A program made the position numbers and the translations under genes. Below are positions 1 through 11,720 of a stretch of DNA of 64,000 nt, piece by piece (within the stretch, counting starts at the first letter, position 1; every line of letters starts with the position of its first letter). The notes beneath the pieces were generated by a model that saw only the letters and a list, made by a program, of their open reading frames with translations, was not told the DNA's origin and searched no databases. This stretch comes from Lantana camara. Its lineage: Eukaryota; Streptophyta; Magnoliopsida; Lamiales; Verbenaceae. The stretch is taken from contig CM074862.1 in NCBI GenBank assembly GCA_037501455.1, forward strand, positions 61,659,501-61,723,500, in the 5' to 3' direction.

Positions 1-116
1 TTTTAAATAATTTCGAAATTAATTAAATTTTAGTTGACCAAAAAGTCAAAATTACTATTGAAAACATTTACTATTCAATTTTTTATGAATTAAAGACCTT
101 ATAACATAAAATCAAA

Positions 117-174
117 CTCTCACACACACACACACACACACACTAATCACGCCACACACACACATACACACACA
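117..174. repeat. (CA)n microsatellite
   Basis: An interrupted run of ca dinucleotides, broken by a short taatcacgc spacer, inside the AT-rich LTR-like sequence. Confidence 0.9.
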
Positions 175-535
175 TCCAAGAACATTAAGAACATGTTCTT
201 GAGCCTATTTGAATATTCAAAGAGGGTTTGTAACATGCTTAATCATATTCATATTTATAACATAGAATTGAAGCATAATATAACAAAATATATAAATTCT
301 CTATGAAAAATAATTCTAAATAAATTATTCTAGCCATGAATTTAATCAAACAAGATCATAATCATTTAAATACATAATCACATTATATCCTATCATAATT
401 CATACATTTAATTAAATAAAATTTCATAATGTACACACATTGTCTTTAAAACTAAAAATTATGCACATATATCAGAAAATAAAACTCTTAAAGTATAATT
501 TAATTAATCCTAGACATGGTAATATTATTATTATG

Positions 536-543
536 CTAAGAAC
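536..543. other. 8-bp target-site duplication (left) of hAT element
   Basis: ctaagaac lies immediately before the element end taggggtgg and is repeated exactly at 3288-3295. An 8-bp duplication is the hallmark of hAT transposition. Confidence 0.92.
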
Positions 544-3287
544 TAGGGGTGGCAAATGGGTGGGTTGGGCTGGGTTTGGGTTGGGTTCATATGGATTGGG
601 TCAAAAATGGGTTATATATTAATGGGTTCTTAATGGGTTGGGTTCTTAATGAGTTGTGGTGGGTTTTAATGGTTTGCTAATGGGTTATTAATGAGTTCCA
701 ACTCAATTCAAGTACTTAAATGTTCAATATACCCTTCACTAATATATTTAACATATTTTGGATTTATTTGACCCAATTAATATATTTTCAACCCATTTGG
801 TCTATTTTGAGTCCGTTTTTTCGTTTTTCGACCTGTTCGTTTTTTTTAGACTCGTTTAACCCATTTTTGGTCTGTTTCACCCGTTTTTCGACATGTTCGA
901 CCTATTTTGGACTCATTTGACCCGTTGGGACCCATTTTACCCAATTTTCAGCTTGTTCGACCTATTTTTGACTCGTTCGACTCGTTTTGGGCCTCTTTCA
1001 CCCGTTTTTCGACCTATTCGACCTTTTTAGGAATCATTTGACCCGTTCTGGACCCATTTCACCCAATTTTCAACCTGTTCGACCTATTTTGGACTCGTTT
1101 GACCCGTTTTTGACCCATTTCACCCAATTTTCAACCTGTTCGACCTATTTTGACTCGTTCGACTCGTTTTGGGTCTCTTTCACCAGTTTTTCGACCTATT
1201 TTGGAATCGTTTGACCCATTTCGGGATCGTTTCACTCGTTTTTCAACTTGTTTGTCTTATTTAAGACTCATTTGACCCCATTTTTGGCCATTTCAACCCG
1301 TATTTCGACCTATTTGACCTATTTTTGACTAATTTGACCCGTTTTTAACCTATTTCGCCCGTTTTTTTATATGTTCGTTCAATTTTGGACTCGTTTGGCC
1401 CATTTTGGGCTATTTTAACCCTTTTTTGGACCTGTTAAATCTATTTAGACTCGTTTTGAACCGTTCGAAGCCCATCTCACCCGGTTTTCAACTTGTTCTA
1501 CCTATTTTGGATTCGTTCTACTTGTTTTAGGCCCGTTTTTGACCTTTTGACCTATTTTGGATTCGTTCTGGATTCATTTTACCTATTTTGATCCATTTTA
1601 CTTTTTTTGGATCTATTTGGCCCATTTTAGATCATATTCACCAAATTTGGATATATATGATACGTTAGAGTAAACATGCTAAAAATAGGTTGAAACAAGT
1701 CCAAATTGGTTGAACAATTCAAAAAACGGATCAAATGGGTCTAAAATAATCAAACACATAAAAAATTGGTGAAATAGGTCTAAAATGGGTCAAACGAGTC
1801 CAAAATAGATCAAATAGGTTGAAAAACGAGTGAAAGAGCTCCAAAATTGGTCAAACGAGTCCAAAATTGGTCGAATAGGTCGAAAAACCGGTAAAAATGG
1901 TCTAAAATGGGTCAAACGAGTATAAAATAGGTTGAACAAATCGAAAAACGGGTGAAACGGGCTCAAAATAAATCTAACATATTGAAAAATAGGTGAAACA
2001 AGCCCAAAATGGGTTGAACAAGTCAAAAACCGGATCAAATGGGTCTAAAATAATTCAAACACATAAAAAATCGGTGAAATAGGTCTAAAATGGGCCAAAA
2101 GAATCCAAAATAGATCGAATAGGTTGAAAAACGACTGAAAGAGGTCCAAAACTGGTCAAACGAGTCCAAAATTGGTCGAATAGGTCGAAAAACTGATTAA
2201 AATGGTCCGAAATGGGTCAGACGAGTCCAAAATAGATTGAACAAATTGAAAAATGGGTGAAACGGGCTCAAAATAAATCAAACATATTGAAAAATAGGTG
2301 AAACAAGCCCAAAATGGGTTGAACAAGTCAAAAAACGGATCAAATGGATCTAAAATAATTCAAACACAAAAAAAAATCGGTGAAATAGGTCTAAAATGGG
2401 CCAAAAGAGTCCAAAATAGATCGAACAGGTTGAAAAACGAGTGAAAGAGGTCAAAAACTGGTCAAACGAGTCCAAAATTGGTCAAATAGGTCGAAAAACC
2501 GATTAAAATGGTCCGAAATGGGTCAAATGAGTCCAAAATAGATTGAACAAGTTGAAACAGGCTTTGAAACGCGCTCAAAATGGGCCAGATAAGTCCAAAG
2601 CAGGTCTAATAGGTCGATAAATGGATGGAACGGGTCCAAAACTGGTCAAACGAGTCCAAAATAGGTCGAATAAGTCGAAAAACGGGTTAAAATGGTAAAA
2701 AACGGGTCAAACGAGTCCAAAATAGGTTGAACAAGTCGAAAAACGGGTGAAACTGGCTTAAAACGGACAAACGAGTCCAAAATAGATTGAACGGGGTTGA
2801 AAAATGGGTCAAACGAGTCTAAAATAAATAGAGCAGGTTGAAAAAATTGGCAAACGAGTTAAAAATCGTGTTCGTGTGTGAAAATACGTGTAAAATTATG
2901 TTAATGTGTAAATGTATGTAAAAAATGTGGTATTGTGTGAAAATATGTGTAAAATTGTGTTAGTCTGTGTAAATATATGTTAGTATGTGTAAAAAATATG
3001 TAATTATGTTTAAAAAGTTTATGAATAGAAATATAATATTTAATTTATGGGAAGGGTAAAATAGTAATAAAACATTAAAATTGGATAATTAATCTTAAAC
3101 CATTAAAGATCCAACTCAAACCCAATATCAATCCATCATAACCCATTAAGGACCCATTACTTTCCAAACTCATTATTGACCCAACTCAAACCAAACCAAC
3201 CCAATTTAAATTTCATCAAAACCAACCCAACTCAACCCACCTATAATGGGTTGGACCAATTGGGTTCAACCCATTTTACCACCCCTA
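544..3287. mobile_element. Non-autonomous hAT-type element built as a giant inverted repeat
   Basis: The ends are taggggtggcaaa on the left and the complement of taggggtggtaaaatgggt on the right, with a perfect 8-bp duplication ctaagaac. There is no transposase. The left arm (about 720-1640) is made of roughly 60-bp variations on cgacctgttcgacc and gactcgtttgacccg. The right arm (about 1690-2860) is the same material in reverse complement, with a further higher-order period of about 305 bp starting near 1752, 2056 and 2363. The subterminal parts on both sides are rich in tgggttggg/cccaaccca. Short reading frames here are artefacts of the repeat. The superfamily call rests on the TIR and the duplication. 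Confidence 0.85.
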
Positions 3288-3295
3288 CTAAGAAC
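3288..3295. other. 8-bp target-site duplication (right) of hAT element
   Basis: ctaagaac, identical to 536-543. Confidence 0.92.
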
Positions 3296-3540
3296 ATAAT
3301 ATAAAACATGAAATAAGAAAAGAAAAACTCACCTTGTAGAGAGAGAGAGAGAATGTCGTGAGGTTTGGGAAGAGAGGGAGTGATTTTGTGTGCTGATTTG
3401 TGAGTTATAAATGATGCTTAAGAGGGGTATTTATAGGTAGCCATGAGGGGTCTTGAGCAATTTATGAGAGTTTAAGGGAGATGTGGATATCTCTTAATTC
3501 AAACAAATGTTTGGTAATTATTTAAAAGATGTGGTTGTCT
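3296..3540 (-). repeat. Minus-strand LTR, promoter-bearing segment
   Basis: This continues the LTR-like sequence of 1-543. On the minus strand it holds a TATA box (3428-3435) and, about 70 nt past the expected transcription start, a 5' splice site (tctacaag/gtgagttt, GT at 3331-3332). That order, promoter then short leader then donor, matches the leader architecture of the Tekay LTRs further right, although the sequence family differs. Confidence 0.45.
3428..3435 (-). promoter_or_regulatory. TATA box of minus-strand LTR promoter
   Basis: The minus strand reads cctataaatacccc across 3424-3437, a canonical plant TATA box in the right place for an LTR transcribed leftward. Confidence 0.6.
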
Positions 3541-3543
3541 TAT
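3541..3543. other. 3-bp target-site duplication (left) of CACTA element
   Basis: tat precedes CACTACAAGAAAAC and recurs at 9307-9309. CACTA elements duplicate 3 bp. Confidence 0.85.
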
Positions 3544-4413
3544 CACTACAAGAAAACAGGCGAATTCCGAAGAAATTCATTCCCTTGGAAAAAGCCTCCT
3601 CGGAATTAGTTCCGAGGGAAATGAAACGATTTTAAATTCCCTCAGAATTTACCCAATGACGTTATTCCCTCGAAAATTTTCCCGACAAAAATTCCGAGGG
3701 AATTCCCTCGGAAATCTTTTTGCCCATAATTTTTTAATTTGATTTTCGATTCTTTTATTTATTTTTATTTTATATATTTTTATTTTAAAAAAATACATTA
3801 TCTATTATGAAATATTTGTTCATAATCCAAAAATATATATCAAATCCCAAATCAAAATACAAATATTATTAAATATATAATGTTGAACATAATCAGTTCT
3901 TACATGAACAAAACCTATCTATTGAGATGACATAACAATAGAACAAAATTTGTCTACTGAGATATTAAATAATGCACATGCATTGACAGTAACAACAAAT
4001 ATGATCACAATCGAAGCTGCCTCAGCTACCGAACTATCATCCAAAAATAGAGGAGGAAGTTCCATTCATTCACTGGGAATGTTGTTGAATCGCTGCAAGA
4101 TAAATCCAGGCAACAGTATTTAGGAAGCATTTTGTACATATATCAACATAGGCAGACACAAGAATTTTAGACTACTTTGTAAAGAGTTTACCTTGACGAG
4201 ATTCCAGATACATTAAACGGGCTGAAAGATAAGCATATATAGTTGATATAACAGTAGGCTCAATTCATATAAGAAATCAGACAAATCTCCCAACAGTCTG
4301 ACAAATTACACAATAAAACTAGAGTCTAGAGAACAATTACAACTCGGATAGATAATAAGAATCCAGTATTTACTCGAAAAATAGACTCATGCTCAACCTG
4401 CCCCAAAACTTGT

Positions 4414-4455
4414 TCAAACTGCGCCTTTCAATTTGGCATCGTATTCATAAGGTTG
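4414..4455 (-). pseudogene. Captured RBM39-like gene fragment, last exon
   Basis: The minus strand follows a textbook acceptor (tttgtttctgcag) and encodes QPYEYDAKLKGAV then TGA. It is in frame with the preceding exon across a GT-AG intron (4456-4563). In RBM39/CAPER-like splicing factors the U2AF-homology motif is followed by a short tail, which fits this position. Confidence 0.6.
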
Positions 4456-4563
4456 CTGCAGAAACAAAATAAGCATCAACCCAGGTAATTACTAATAAAC
4501 AATTTTCTAGGGTAACAGAGAAACACGAGGCTTTTTAATCTTGGAGGAGAATCGGAATATTAC

Positions 4564-4667
4564 CAAGAATATGGCCGAGATCAATCTACGAGCAAACCAT
4601 CTCTTGTTGAGCGCGTGATGCTGCTTCCATACTTTCAAACCTCAAATAAACATAGCCAGCGCTATTC
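4564..4667 (-). pseudogene. Captured RBM39-like fragment, central UHM exon
   Basis: The minus strand encodes NSAGYVYLRFESMEAASRAQ and then, after a shift of frame, RWFARRLISAIFL. This is the RNP1-like strand and the RWF signature of the U2AF homology motif (UHM) of RBM39/CAPER-like splicing factors (family pattern: aromatic-VYLRF, then HGRWFAG). The frame shift coincides with loss of the few residues expected before RWF, consistent with a deletion of about 11 nt. The exon is bounded by ttgactcaacag upstream and gtaata downstream, and its phase fits both neighbours. It is not functional as it stands. Confidence 0.72.
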
Positions 4668-4941
4668 CTGTTGAGTCAAAAGAATGATGATGAGATTGTG
4701 TAAATCAAATTTTGCTACCTGAAATAGAAATATTTCATGCAGATTTCTGGAGGTTGAGGAGTTGTGAGGTGGGGTGCCCAGAGATGATTTTGCAATCACA
4801 AATAAGACTTCTTGAAGATTAAAAATAATAGAAAAGAGGAAAGCTTAGTCATGTTGTTTCCAACTTTCCATCCAATGATTTACTGTTTTTCCTTCGTAAA
4901 TCAACAATAACAAAGAGAAAATAAAATGACTTCATTCTAAC

Positions 4942-5022
4942 TCGTCAACATGGATATGCTTAACCCTGCCGTACCTGGAACAGTACATCATCTCTAATGT
5001 CTAGATCAAAATTAGGTTCCGA
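4942..5022 (-). pseudogene. Captured RBM39-like fragment, first recognisable UHM exon
   Basis: After the acceptor gaaatattgcag the minus strand encodes SEPNFDLDIRDDV and then, in another frame, RYGRVKHIHVDE. In the family this region reads as an acidic start to the UHM, then a cysteine-bearing linker, then the (K/R)YG-V-HI-VD strand. The exon ends in GACGA/gt, and the split GA/G codon joins correctly to GAATAGC of the next exon. One frame disruption lies between the two conserved blocks. Confidence 0.65.
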
Positions 5023-5639
5023 CTGCAATATTTCATAAAAATGTAAAGGGAAGACATAAAAAAATAGGCTTCCTTCCCACTACAACCAACAGAAAGATGA
5101 AAAGGACTAACCTTCGTGGCAAGTAAATATTAGAAGTAGATAGCACAATTCTTCAGTAGCTAGTAAATGGATAAGAAGCACAAGAAAGTACCCAAGGCGC
5201 ATGGATTTGTCAATGCACTCTCTGCAAAAGAAAGTACTAAGAAACTGGTGTTCAATGCAGCATCAGACTAAGATGTATACACAGGAGAACACACACATGC
5301 AAGTAAAACAACTCATTCGTATTATCATTCCTATTTGTGATCACACACCATTTAGCTGATCCCAATCCTCAATAAAGGCAACTCAAAACAAGAAAGAAAA
5401 GAATTCCAATCAGAAATGGGGAAAAGAACAAGAATCCAAGAACCATAAATCTGAGACAGTTACTCGATTTAGCTTAAACAGTCAAAAGCACATAATCAAC
5501 ACACAACCATTAAATCCAAAATGCAATCAAGAAAATCCCATCCCGGGTTACACGCAAATCTAAGCTAACATTCCCAAAAAGAGAAAAACCCTAAATCCCC
5601 ACAAATAAACACGAATAACAGAATTATCCCGTTACCATA

Positions 5640-5940
5640 CTTGTGCCAATCGAGACCAAGAACAGCAGTAACAGAGCGAACTGAAATCATCTCATAGACC
5701 AAATGGGTGAGACTTGGGAGGCGGATTCGCAGAGAGAAGTCGGGACTTCAGAGGGAAGCAGATATGCGAGGCGGCCACGGCCAGAAGCTCCACTACCACG
5801 ACCAGAGGGTGCGACGGCGCGGCAAGAGGGCGAAGTGCGGTGGGAGGATGGTGTGACGGCGCGAAGCGGAAGGCGACGCTAGGGTTCCGAAGTTTTTCCC
5901 CAAAATCGATTTGAGAAGAGGATGGTGGGTTTTCTCTCTC
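5640..5940 (-). promoter_or_regulatory. GC-rich, 5'-UTR-like start of the captured gene
   Basis: This GC-rich island stands out from the AT-rich element. On the minus strand it begins with an attata box and a pyrimidine/gagaga leader, then ggaaccctagcgtcgcc, which contains a telo-box-like accctag typical of plant housekeeping 5' leaders. It ends near a possible donor at caagtatg/gtaacg. It lies upstream of, and on the same strand as, the UHM exons, so it may be the captured promoter and first exon of the same gene, or of a second one. Confidence 0.4.
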
Positions 5941-6190
5941 TATAATGAGTGTTCAGCTAAAACATAAAACAAAACGTTAAATATTGTATTTGAAAGATAA
6001 TTAAAAAAGTAAACAACGTTTTTATTTTTTATTTTTTATTTTTTAGTTTTTGTTTTTAAAAAATAATATTTTATATTAGGAAAAAAACTGTTATTATGTA
6101 GTGGATTGTATTCACCCATTTAATAAATAAAATTATCTTATTTTATTTACTAATTATACATATAATTGTCATGAATTATCCTAATGTTAT

Positions 6191-9100
6191 CTTATTTAAT
6201 TCACTAATAATACATATAATTATCATTGACTATAGTTAAAATTAATAAATTATAATAATTCTTTAATTTTAAAAATAATTATGAAAACTTCCGAGGGATT
6301 TCCGAGGGAATTTCCACTTTCCCTCGGAAATCCCTCGGAATTCCCTCGGAAATTAGGATAAAATAAAAAAAAAAAAAAAGAATGAGAGAAAATCGTTCTT
6401 TTAAAAATCCAATTGAATAACACAATGTTTGGTTTATAAACGAGTTAAATAAGAAAAAATTTATGTCGCTCAAATATTTGAATACGAAATCCGATTTCAA
6501 CTTAAACGAACACGACCATCTACAATGATATCGTTGGAAATACTTATCGAAAGTTTGATCACATATGTATAACTAGCAATTAATAATTTAATACATATCA
6601 TTACCTTATTTAATTCACTAATAATACATATAATTATCATTGACTATAGTTGAAATAAATAAATTATAATAATTCTTTAATTTTAAAAATAATTATGGCA
6701 ATTTCCAAGGGAATTCCGAGGGAATTTCCACTTTCCCTTGGAAATCCCTCGAAATTCCCTCGGAAATTAGGATAAAATAAAATTAAAAAAAAAAAGAATG
6801 AGAGAAAATCGTTCTTTTAAAAATTCAATTGAATAACACAATGTTTGGTTTATAAATGAGTTAAATAAGAAAAAAATTATGTCGCTCAAATATTTGAATG
6901 CGAAATTCGATTTCAACTTAAACGAACACGAACATCTAAAATGATATCGTTGGAAATACTTATCGAAAGTTTGATCACATATGTCTAACTAGCAATTAAT
7001 AATTTAATACCTATCATTACCTTATTTAATTCACTAATAATACATATAATTATCATTGACTATAGTTGAAATTAATAAATTATAATAATTCTTTAATTTT
7101 AAAAATAATTATGGCAATTTCCGAAGGATTTCCGAGGGAATTTCCACTTTCCCTCCGAAATCCCTCGGAATTCCCTCGGAAATTAGGATAAAATAAAATT
7201 AAAAAAAAAAAGAATGAGAGAAAATCGTTATTTTAAAAATTCAATTGAATAACACAATGTTTGGTTTATAAATGAGTTAAATAAGAAAAATTTTATGTCG
7301 CTCAAATATTTGAATGCGAAATTCGATTTCAACTTAAACGAACACGAACATCTACAATGATATCGTTGGAAATACTTATCGAAATTTTGATCACATATGT
7401 ATAACTAGCAATTAATAATTTAATACCTATCATTACCTTATTTACTTCACTAATAATACATATAATTGTAATTGAGTATAGTTGAAATTAATAAATTATA
7501 ATAATTCTTTAATTTTAAAAATAATTATGGCAATTTCCGAGGGAATTCCGAGGGAATTTCCACTTTCCCTCGGAAATCCCTCGAAATTCCCTCGAAAATT
7601 AGGATAAAATAAAATTAAAAAAAAAGAATGAGAGAAAATCGTTCTTTTAAAAATTCAATTGAATAACACAATGTTTGGTTTATAAATGAGTTAAATCAGA
7701 AAAAATTTATGTCGCTCAAATATTTGAATACGAAATCCGATCTCAACTTAAACAAACACGAACATCTACAATGATATCGTTGGAAATACTTATCGAAAGT
7801 TTGATCACATATGTATAACTAGCCATTAATAATTTAATACCTATCATTACCTTATTTAATTCACTAATAATACATATAATTATCATTGACTATAGTTAAA
7901 ATTAATAAATTATAATAATTCTTTAATTTTAAAAATAATTATGAAAATTGACTTTCCCTCGGAATTCCCTTGGAAATTAGGATAAAATAAAATTAAAAAA
8001 AAAGAATGAGAGAAAATCGTTCTTTTAAAAATTGAATTGAATAACACAATGTTTGATTTATAAATGAGTTAATTAAGAAAAAATTTATGTCGCTCAAATA
8101 TTTGAATACGAAATCCGATTTCAACTTAAACGAACACGAACATCTACAATGATATCGTTGGAAATACTTATCGAAAGTTTGATCACATATGTATAACTAG
8201 CAATTAATAATTTAATACCTATCATTACCTTATTCAATTCACTAATAATACATATAATTATCATTGACTATAGTTGAAATAAATAAATTATAATAATTCT
8301 TTAATTTTAAAAATAATTATGGCAAGTTCCGAGGGAATTTCCACTTTCCCTCGGAAATCCTTCGGAATTCCCTCGGAAATTAGGGTAAAATAAAAAAAAA
8401 AAAGAATGAGAGAAAATCGTTCTTTTAAAAATTCAATTGAATAACACAATGTTTGGTTTATAAATGAGTGAAATAAGAAAAAATTTATGTCGCTCAAATA
8501 TTTGAATGCGAAATTCGATTTCAACTTAAACGAACACGAACATCTACAATGATATCGTTGGAAATACTTATCGAAAGTTTGATCACATATGTATAACTAG
8601 CAATTAATAATTTAATACTATTACCTTATTTAATTCACTAATAATACATATAATTATCATTGACTATAGTTGAAATTAATAAATTATAATAATTCTTTAA
8701 TTTTAAAAATAATTATGGCAATTTCCGAGGGATTTCCGAGGGAATTTCCACTTTCCCTCGGAAATTCGTCGGAATTCCCTCGGAAATTAGGATAAAATAA
8801 AATTAAAAAAAAAGAATGAGAGAAAATCGTTCTTTTAAAAATTCAATTGAATAACACAATGTTTGGTTTATAAATGAGTTAAATAAGAAAAAATTTATGT
8901 CGCTCAAATATTTGAATGCGAAATTCGATTTCAACTTAAACGAACACGAACATCTACAATGATATCGTTGGAAATACTTATCGAAAGTTTGCTCACATAT
9001 GTATAACTAGCAATTAATAATTTAATACCTATCATTACCTTATTTAATTCACTAATAATACATATAATTGTCATTGAGTATAGCTGAAATTAATAAATTA

Positions 9101-9210
9101 TAATAATTCTTTAATTTTAAAAATAATTATGGCAATTTCCAAGGGAATTCCGAGGGAATTTTTCCCACGGAATTCCCTCGGAAATTAGGATAAAATAGAA
9201 TTGAAAAAAA
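6191..9210. repeat. Tandem array of eight ~410-bp units inside the CACTA element
   Basis: Units begin near 6191, 6604, 7021, 7437, 7850, 8229, 8626 and 9036 with cttatttaattcactaataa. Spacings are about 413, 417, 416, 413, 379, 397 and 410 bp, and the last unit is cut short. Each unit carries a block of tccctcggaa/ttccgaggga inverted motifs, the same motif found next to the TIRs, then an A tract, a conserved atcgttggaaatacttatcg block and an AT-rich stretch. The fifth unit has lost part of the motif block. Reading frames here are repeat shadows. Confidence 0.9.
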
Positions 9211-9306
9211 AGAATGAGGGAATTTCCGAGGGAATATTCCCTCGGAAATTACTTTGGCGAATTCCATCGGAAATTTCCCTCGGAATTCGCCTGTTTTCTT
9301 GTAGTG

Positions 9307-9309
9307 TAT
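9307..9309. other. 3-bp target-site duplication (right) of CACTA element
   Basis: tat, matching 3541-3543. Confidence 0.85.
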
Positions 9310-10184
9310 AACTTAAACATAAGCTTGGTAATAATATAAGAAATGTGGAGAAATTGTATTCATTTATTTAAACTTTCTAGAAGGCTATGTTGTCATGACT
9401 GATGTCATGTTGAATAAAAATAAATATAAAATGATATAAAATTTATTCAAGAGTCGAGAGATGAAAACTTGAAGAAGTAAATTAATGAAAGAACGAGTGA
9501 AAAATAAGCTTCGTTATGATTATAAATGTGGGATATTTAGAGTTTTCGTTTATAAATTATGAACGTTAAAGATGATGAAAATCATGAGAAAATTATATAA
9601 ACGAAGCTATGATAAAGTTTAATGGTTGTAAAAATTATCATAGTTTAGGGAAAAATTCAAGAAACTTTTTAAGTAAAATTTCGAATATTGAATGAAAGCT
9701 AATTGTTTAAAATAAAATGACAATTTTTAAAAAGGAAAATATTTATAAAATATGCTATGGGTGGAATCAAGTTTTAGTAAATGTATGAAAATTCATAAAA
9801 TAATTCAAGGATCGTTTTGACTATAATATTGGATAGGAAAAGTATTTCGGAGATTATAGGAAAATTCTAGGGCTTTAGGGGTATTTTTGTAATTTTTAAC
9901 CTAAAACTGTAGGAATGGGTTTTGAAGCATATGAAGGGATTTTAGGTGGTAGAAAGGAATGAATACTAGATTTCTAGGATTCTATGAAAAGAGTTTCGAG
10001 GTACAAGCTAAATAGAGGAAAGAATTAAATTTACGAACATTTAATTAAATTATAGCATATAAAAGCACATAAGTCACATAAAATGCAATGCATGAAGGAA
10101 ATTAATAGGGATCGAGGTTATAAATGCTTCCTGAGTAACCCTTTACTTACCTCTCTCGACTCGACCCTGAGTACGGCTGTTACA
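9310..10184 (-). repeat. Minus-strand LTR, terminal segment
   Basis: AT-rich noncoding continuation of 3296-3540 (the sequence joins across the CACTA site). It ends with gagtacggctgttaca, an LTR-type CA end, followed at once by Ty1/copia RNase H sequence, with ccaac as the presumed 5-bp duplication. No genes seen. Confidence 0.45.
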
Positions 10185-10751
10185 CCAACACTAGATAGCT
10201 GTAAAGCATATATTAAAGTACTTGAGAAGGACTCGGGATTATATGCTTGTCTATCGTAGTGATGAGCGCATTCCTATTGGGTACACAGATTCGGATTTTC
10301 AATCTGATTTGGACTCTAGGCGTTCGACATCTGGATATGTGTTTACTCTGGGAGGAGCAGCCGTAAGTTGGAGGAGTATTAAGCAAACTTGCATTGCTGA
10401 CTCCACCATGGAAGTCGAATAAGTGGCAGCTTCAGAAGCAGGCAAAGAAGCGTATTAGTTTTGAAATTTCCTAATGGATTTAGAAGTCGTCAAGGACGGA
10501 CTTATGCCGATCACATTGTATTGTGACAATGCCGGAGCGGTAGCCAGCTCCAAGGAACCTCAAAGTCATAAATGTGCAAAGCACATCGAGAGGAAGTTTC
10601 ACATTATACGTGATTATGTGGAACGTGGAGAAGTGGCAGTAGTGAAAATTAGCTTAGTAAATAATCTGGCAGATCCCTTCACTAAGACTTTGGTGCAAAA
10701 GAGTTTTGACACTCATGTAGAAGGGATGGGCCTTAGATATGTAGCCAATTA
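10185..10751 (+). pseudogene. Ty1/copia RNase H fragment (3' end of pol)
   Basis: Conceptual translation gives AVKHILKYLRRTRDYMLVY, IGYTDSDFQSDLDSRRSTSG, SWRSIKQ, LYCDNAGAVASSKEP, then HIERKFHIIRDYVERGEV and NNLADPFTKTL. This is the RNase H domain and C terminus of a plant Ty1/copia polyprotein, with the YTDSDF aspartate and the YCDN motif visible. Stops interrupt it near 10192 (at a usually conserved Trp), 10420 and 10456-10466. Everything upstream is missing. The reading frame runs into the 5' LTR of the chromovirus at 10752 and resumes after it at 31428, leading to the copia PPT and 3' LTR. Confidence 0.9.
10747..10751. other. 5-bp target-site duplication (left) of outer chromovirus
   Basis: aatta directly precedes tgtaacgcc and is repeated at 31423-31427. 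Confidence 0.9.
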
Positions 10752-11720
10752 TGTAACGCCCCGGTTCCGGATGAATAGGTAAGCACGCCACGTGTGAGAT
10801 TTTGAGTGTAGGATTTATTTGAAGTCTTTAATTCTTATATTTTTCCTACATCAGATTACATATTTTATAAAATTCATGATGCAATATTTATGAGAATTAT
10901 ATGAAATCATATCATTGGAAAATTATTTCATGTCATGGAAAAATAGTTGTTGCATAAAATAATTACCGGGAGTGTTTTAATTATCAAATTGTCCCTAGAT
11001 GTTTATTTCTTTAAATTAGGGACTAAATTGCATTAACTTTCAAGGACTTATTTGATCATATTTCAAAACTATATACCCTCAATTGCATAGCTTGGACTCT
11101 TGGGGGATAAAATGATAATTTGAACATTTCACACAAATCAAAGTTGGTGAATCAGGTAATATTCATTCCATGAGCTTCCTTCATCATTTTTCATCAAAAT
11201 CTCCCAACATATTTGCTCCCTTTTGCTCTCGGTTTCTTTAAGGAAAAAGGAAAGAGGGATTTCATTGTTTTCATCAAGAATTAGAAGAAAATTCTCAAGC
11301 TTTGGAACTTGATCATCATCTCTATCTATCCTCTTCATTTCTTTAACTTTGAAGGTAGATGTATGTATGAATTCATGGTTATTGATCAAATATATGTGGG
11401 CTAGGGTTTGTGAATTATAGTATAAATGGATTATTTGTTGATTGAAGTATGATTATATGATTATATCTTGATCTAGAGCTTGAATTCTTGGAAAATTTAG
11501 CATGAATGATCAAGTTGAGTATAAACTTGAAAACTTGAATTCCTTATGATTTTTCATGGTTTATGCGTTTAAGTGATATATTATCATATCTTGAACTTGT
11601 ATGCATGTATATATTTCCAGAATCATGGCTTTTGTGGGAGTAAAACTTGAACTTTGTGGTTGTTTTGTTGTTGCCGTAGCCATCCCCTGCTTCTGCTCTG
11701 TTTTTCCAGTTGCAGAAGCT

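Larger units (their letters stand above)
1..543 (-). repeat. Part of a minus-strand LTR, left segment (noncoding)
   Basis: AT-rich sequence without coding potential. It continues after the hAT element at 3296-3540 and after the CACTA element at 9310-10184, where it ends with ggctgttaca directly against Ty1/copia coding sequence. The LTR assignment rests on that TG/CA-type end and on a TATA box and 5' splice site on the minus strand at 3331-3435. Its left end lies outside the window. Confidence 0.45.
3544..9306. mobile_element. Non-autonomous CACTA (En/Spm) transposon with captured gene fragment
   Basis: Terminal inverted repeats of about 27 bp start CACTACAAGAAAACAGGCG on both sides and are flanked by a 3-bp duplication tat. 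Subterminal sequence is packed with direct and inverted copies of ttccgaggga and tccctcggaa, as expected for CACTA subterminal transposase-binding repeats. No transposase is encoded. The left half (about 4400-5940) holds a captured, intron-containing fragment of an RBM39/CAPER-like gene on the minus strand. The right half (6191 to about 9210) is an eight-unit tandem array. It is 5763 bp long. Confidence 0.9.

Noticed and set aside
560..700. tgggttggg repeats as telomere-like DNA
   Set aside because: The units are irregular, are not TTTAGGG, and form the subterminal part of a hAT element with a clear TIR and 8-bp duplication.
5714..5914. 66-codon GC-rich frame in the CACTA element
   Set aside because: It is antisense to the captured gene leader and has no recognisable domain.
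9310..10184. Possible tRNA or other RNA gene in the AT-rich stretch
   Set aside because: No cloverleaf or A/B box seen; the stretch behaves as an LTR end.
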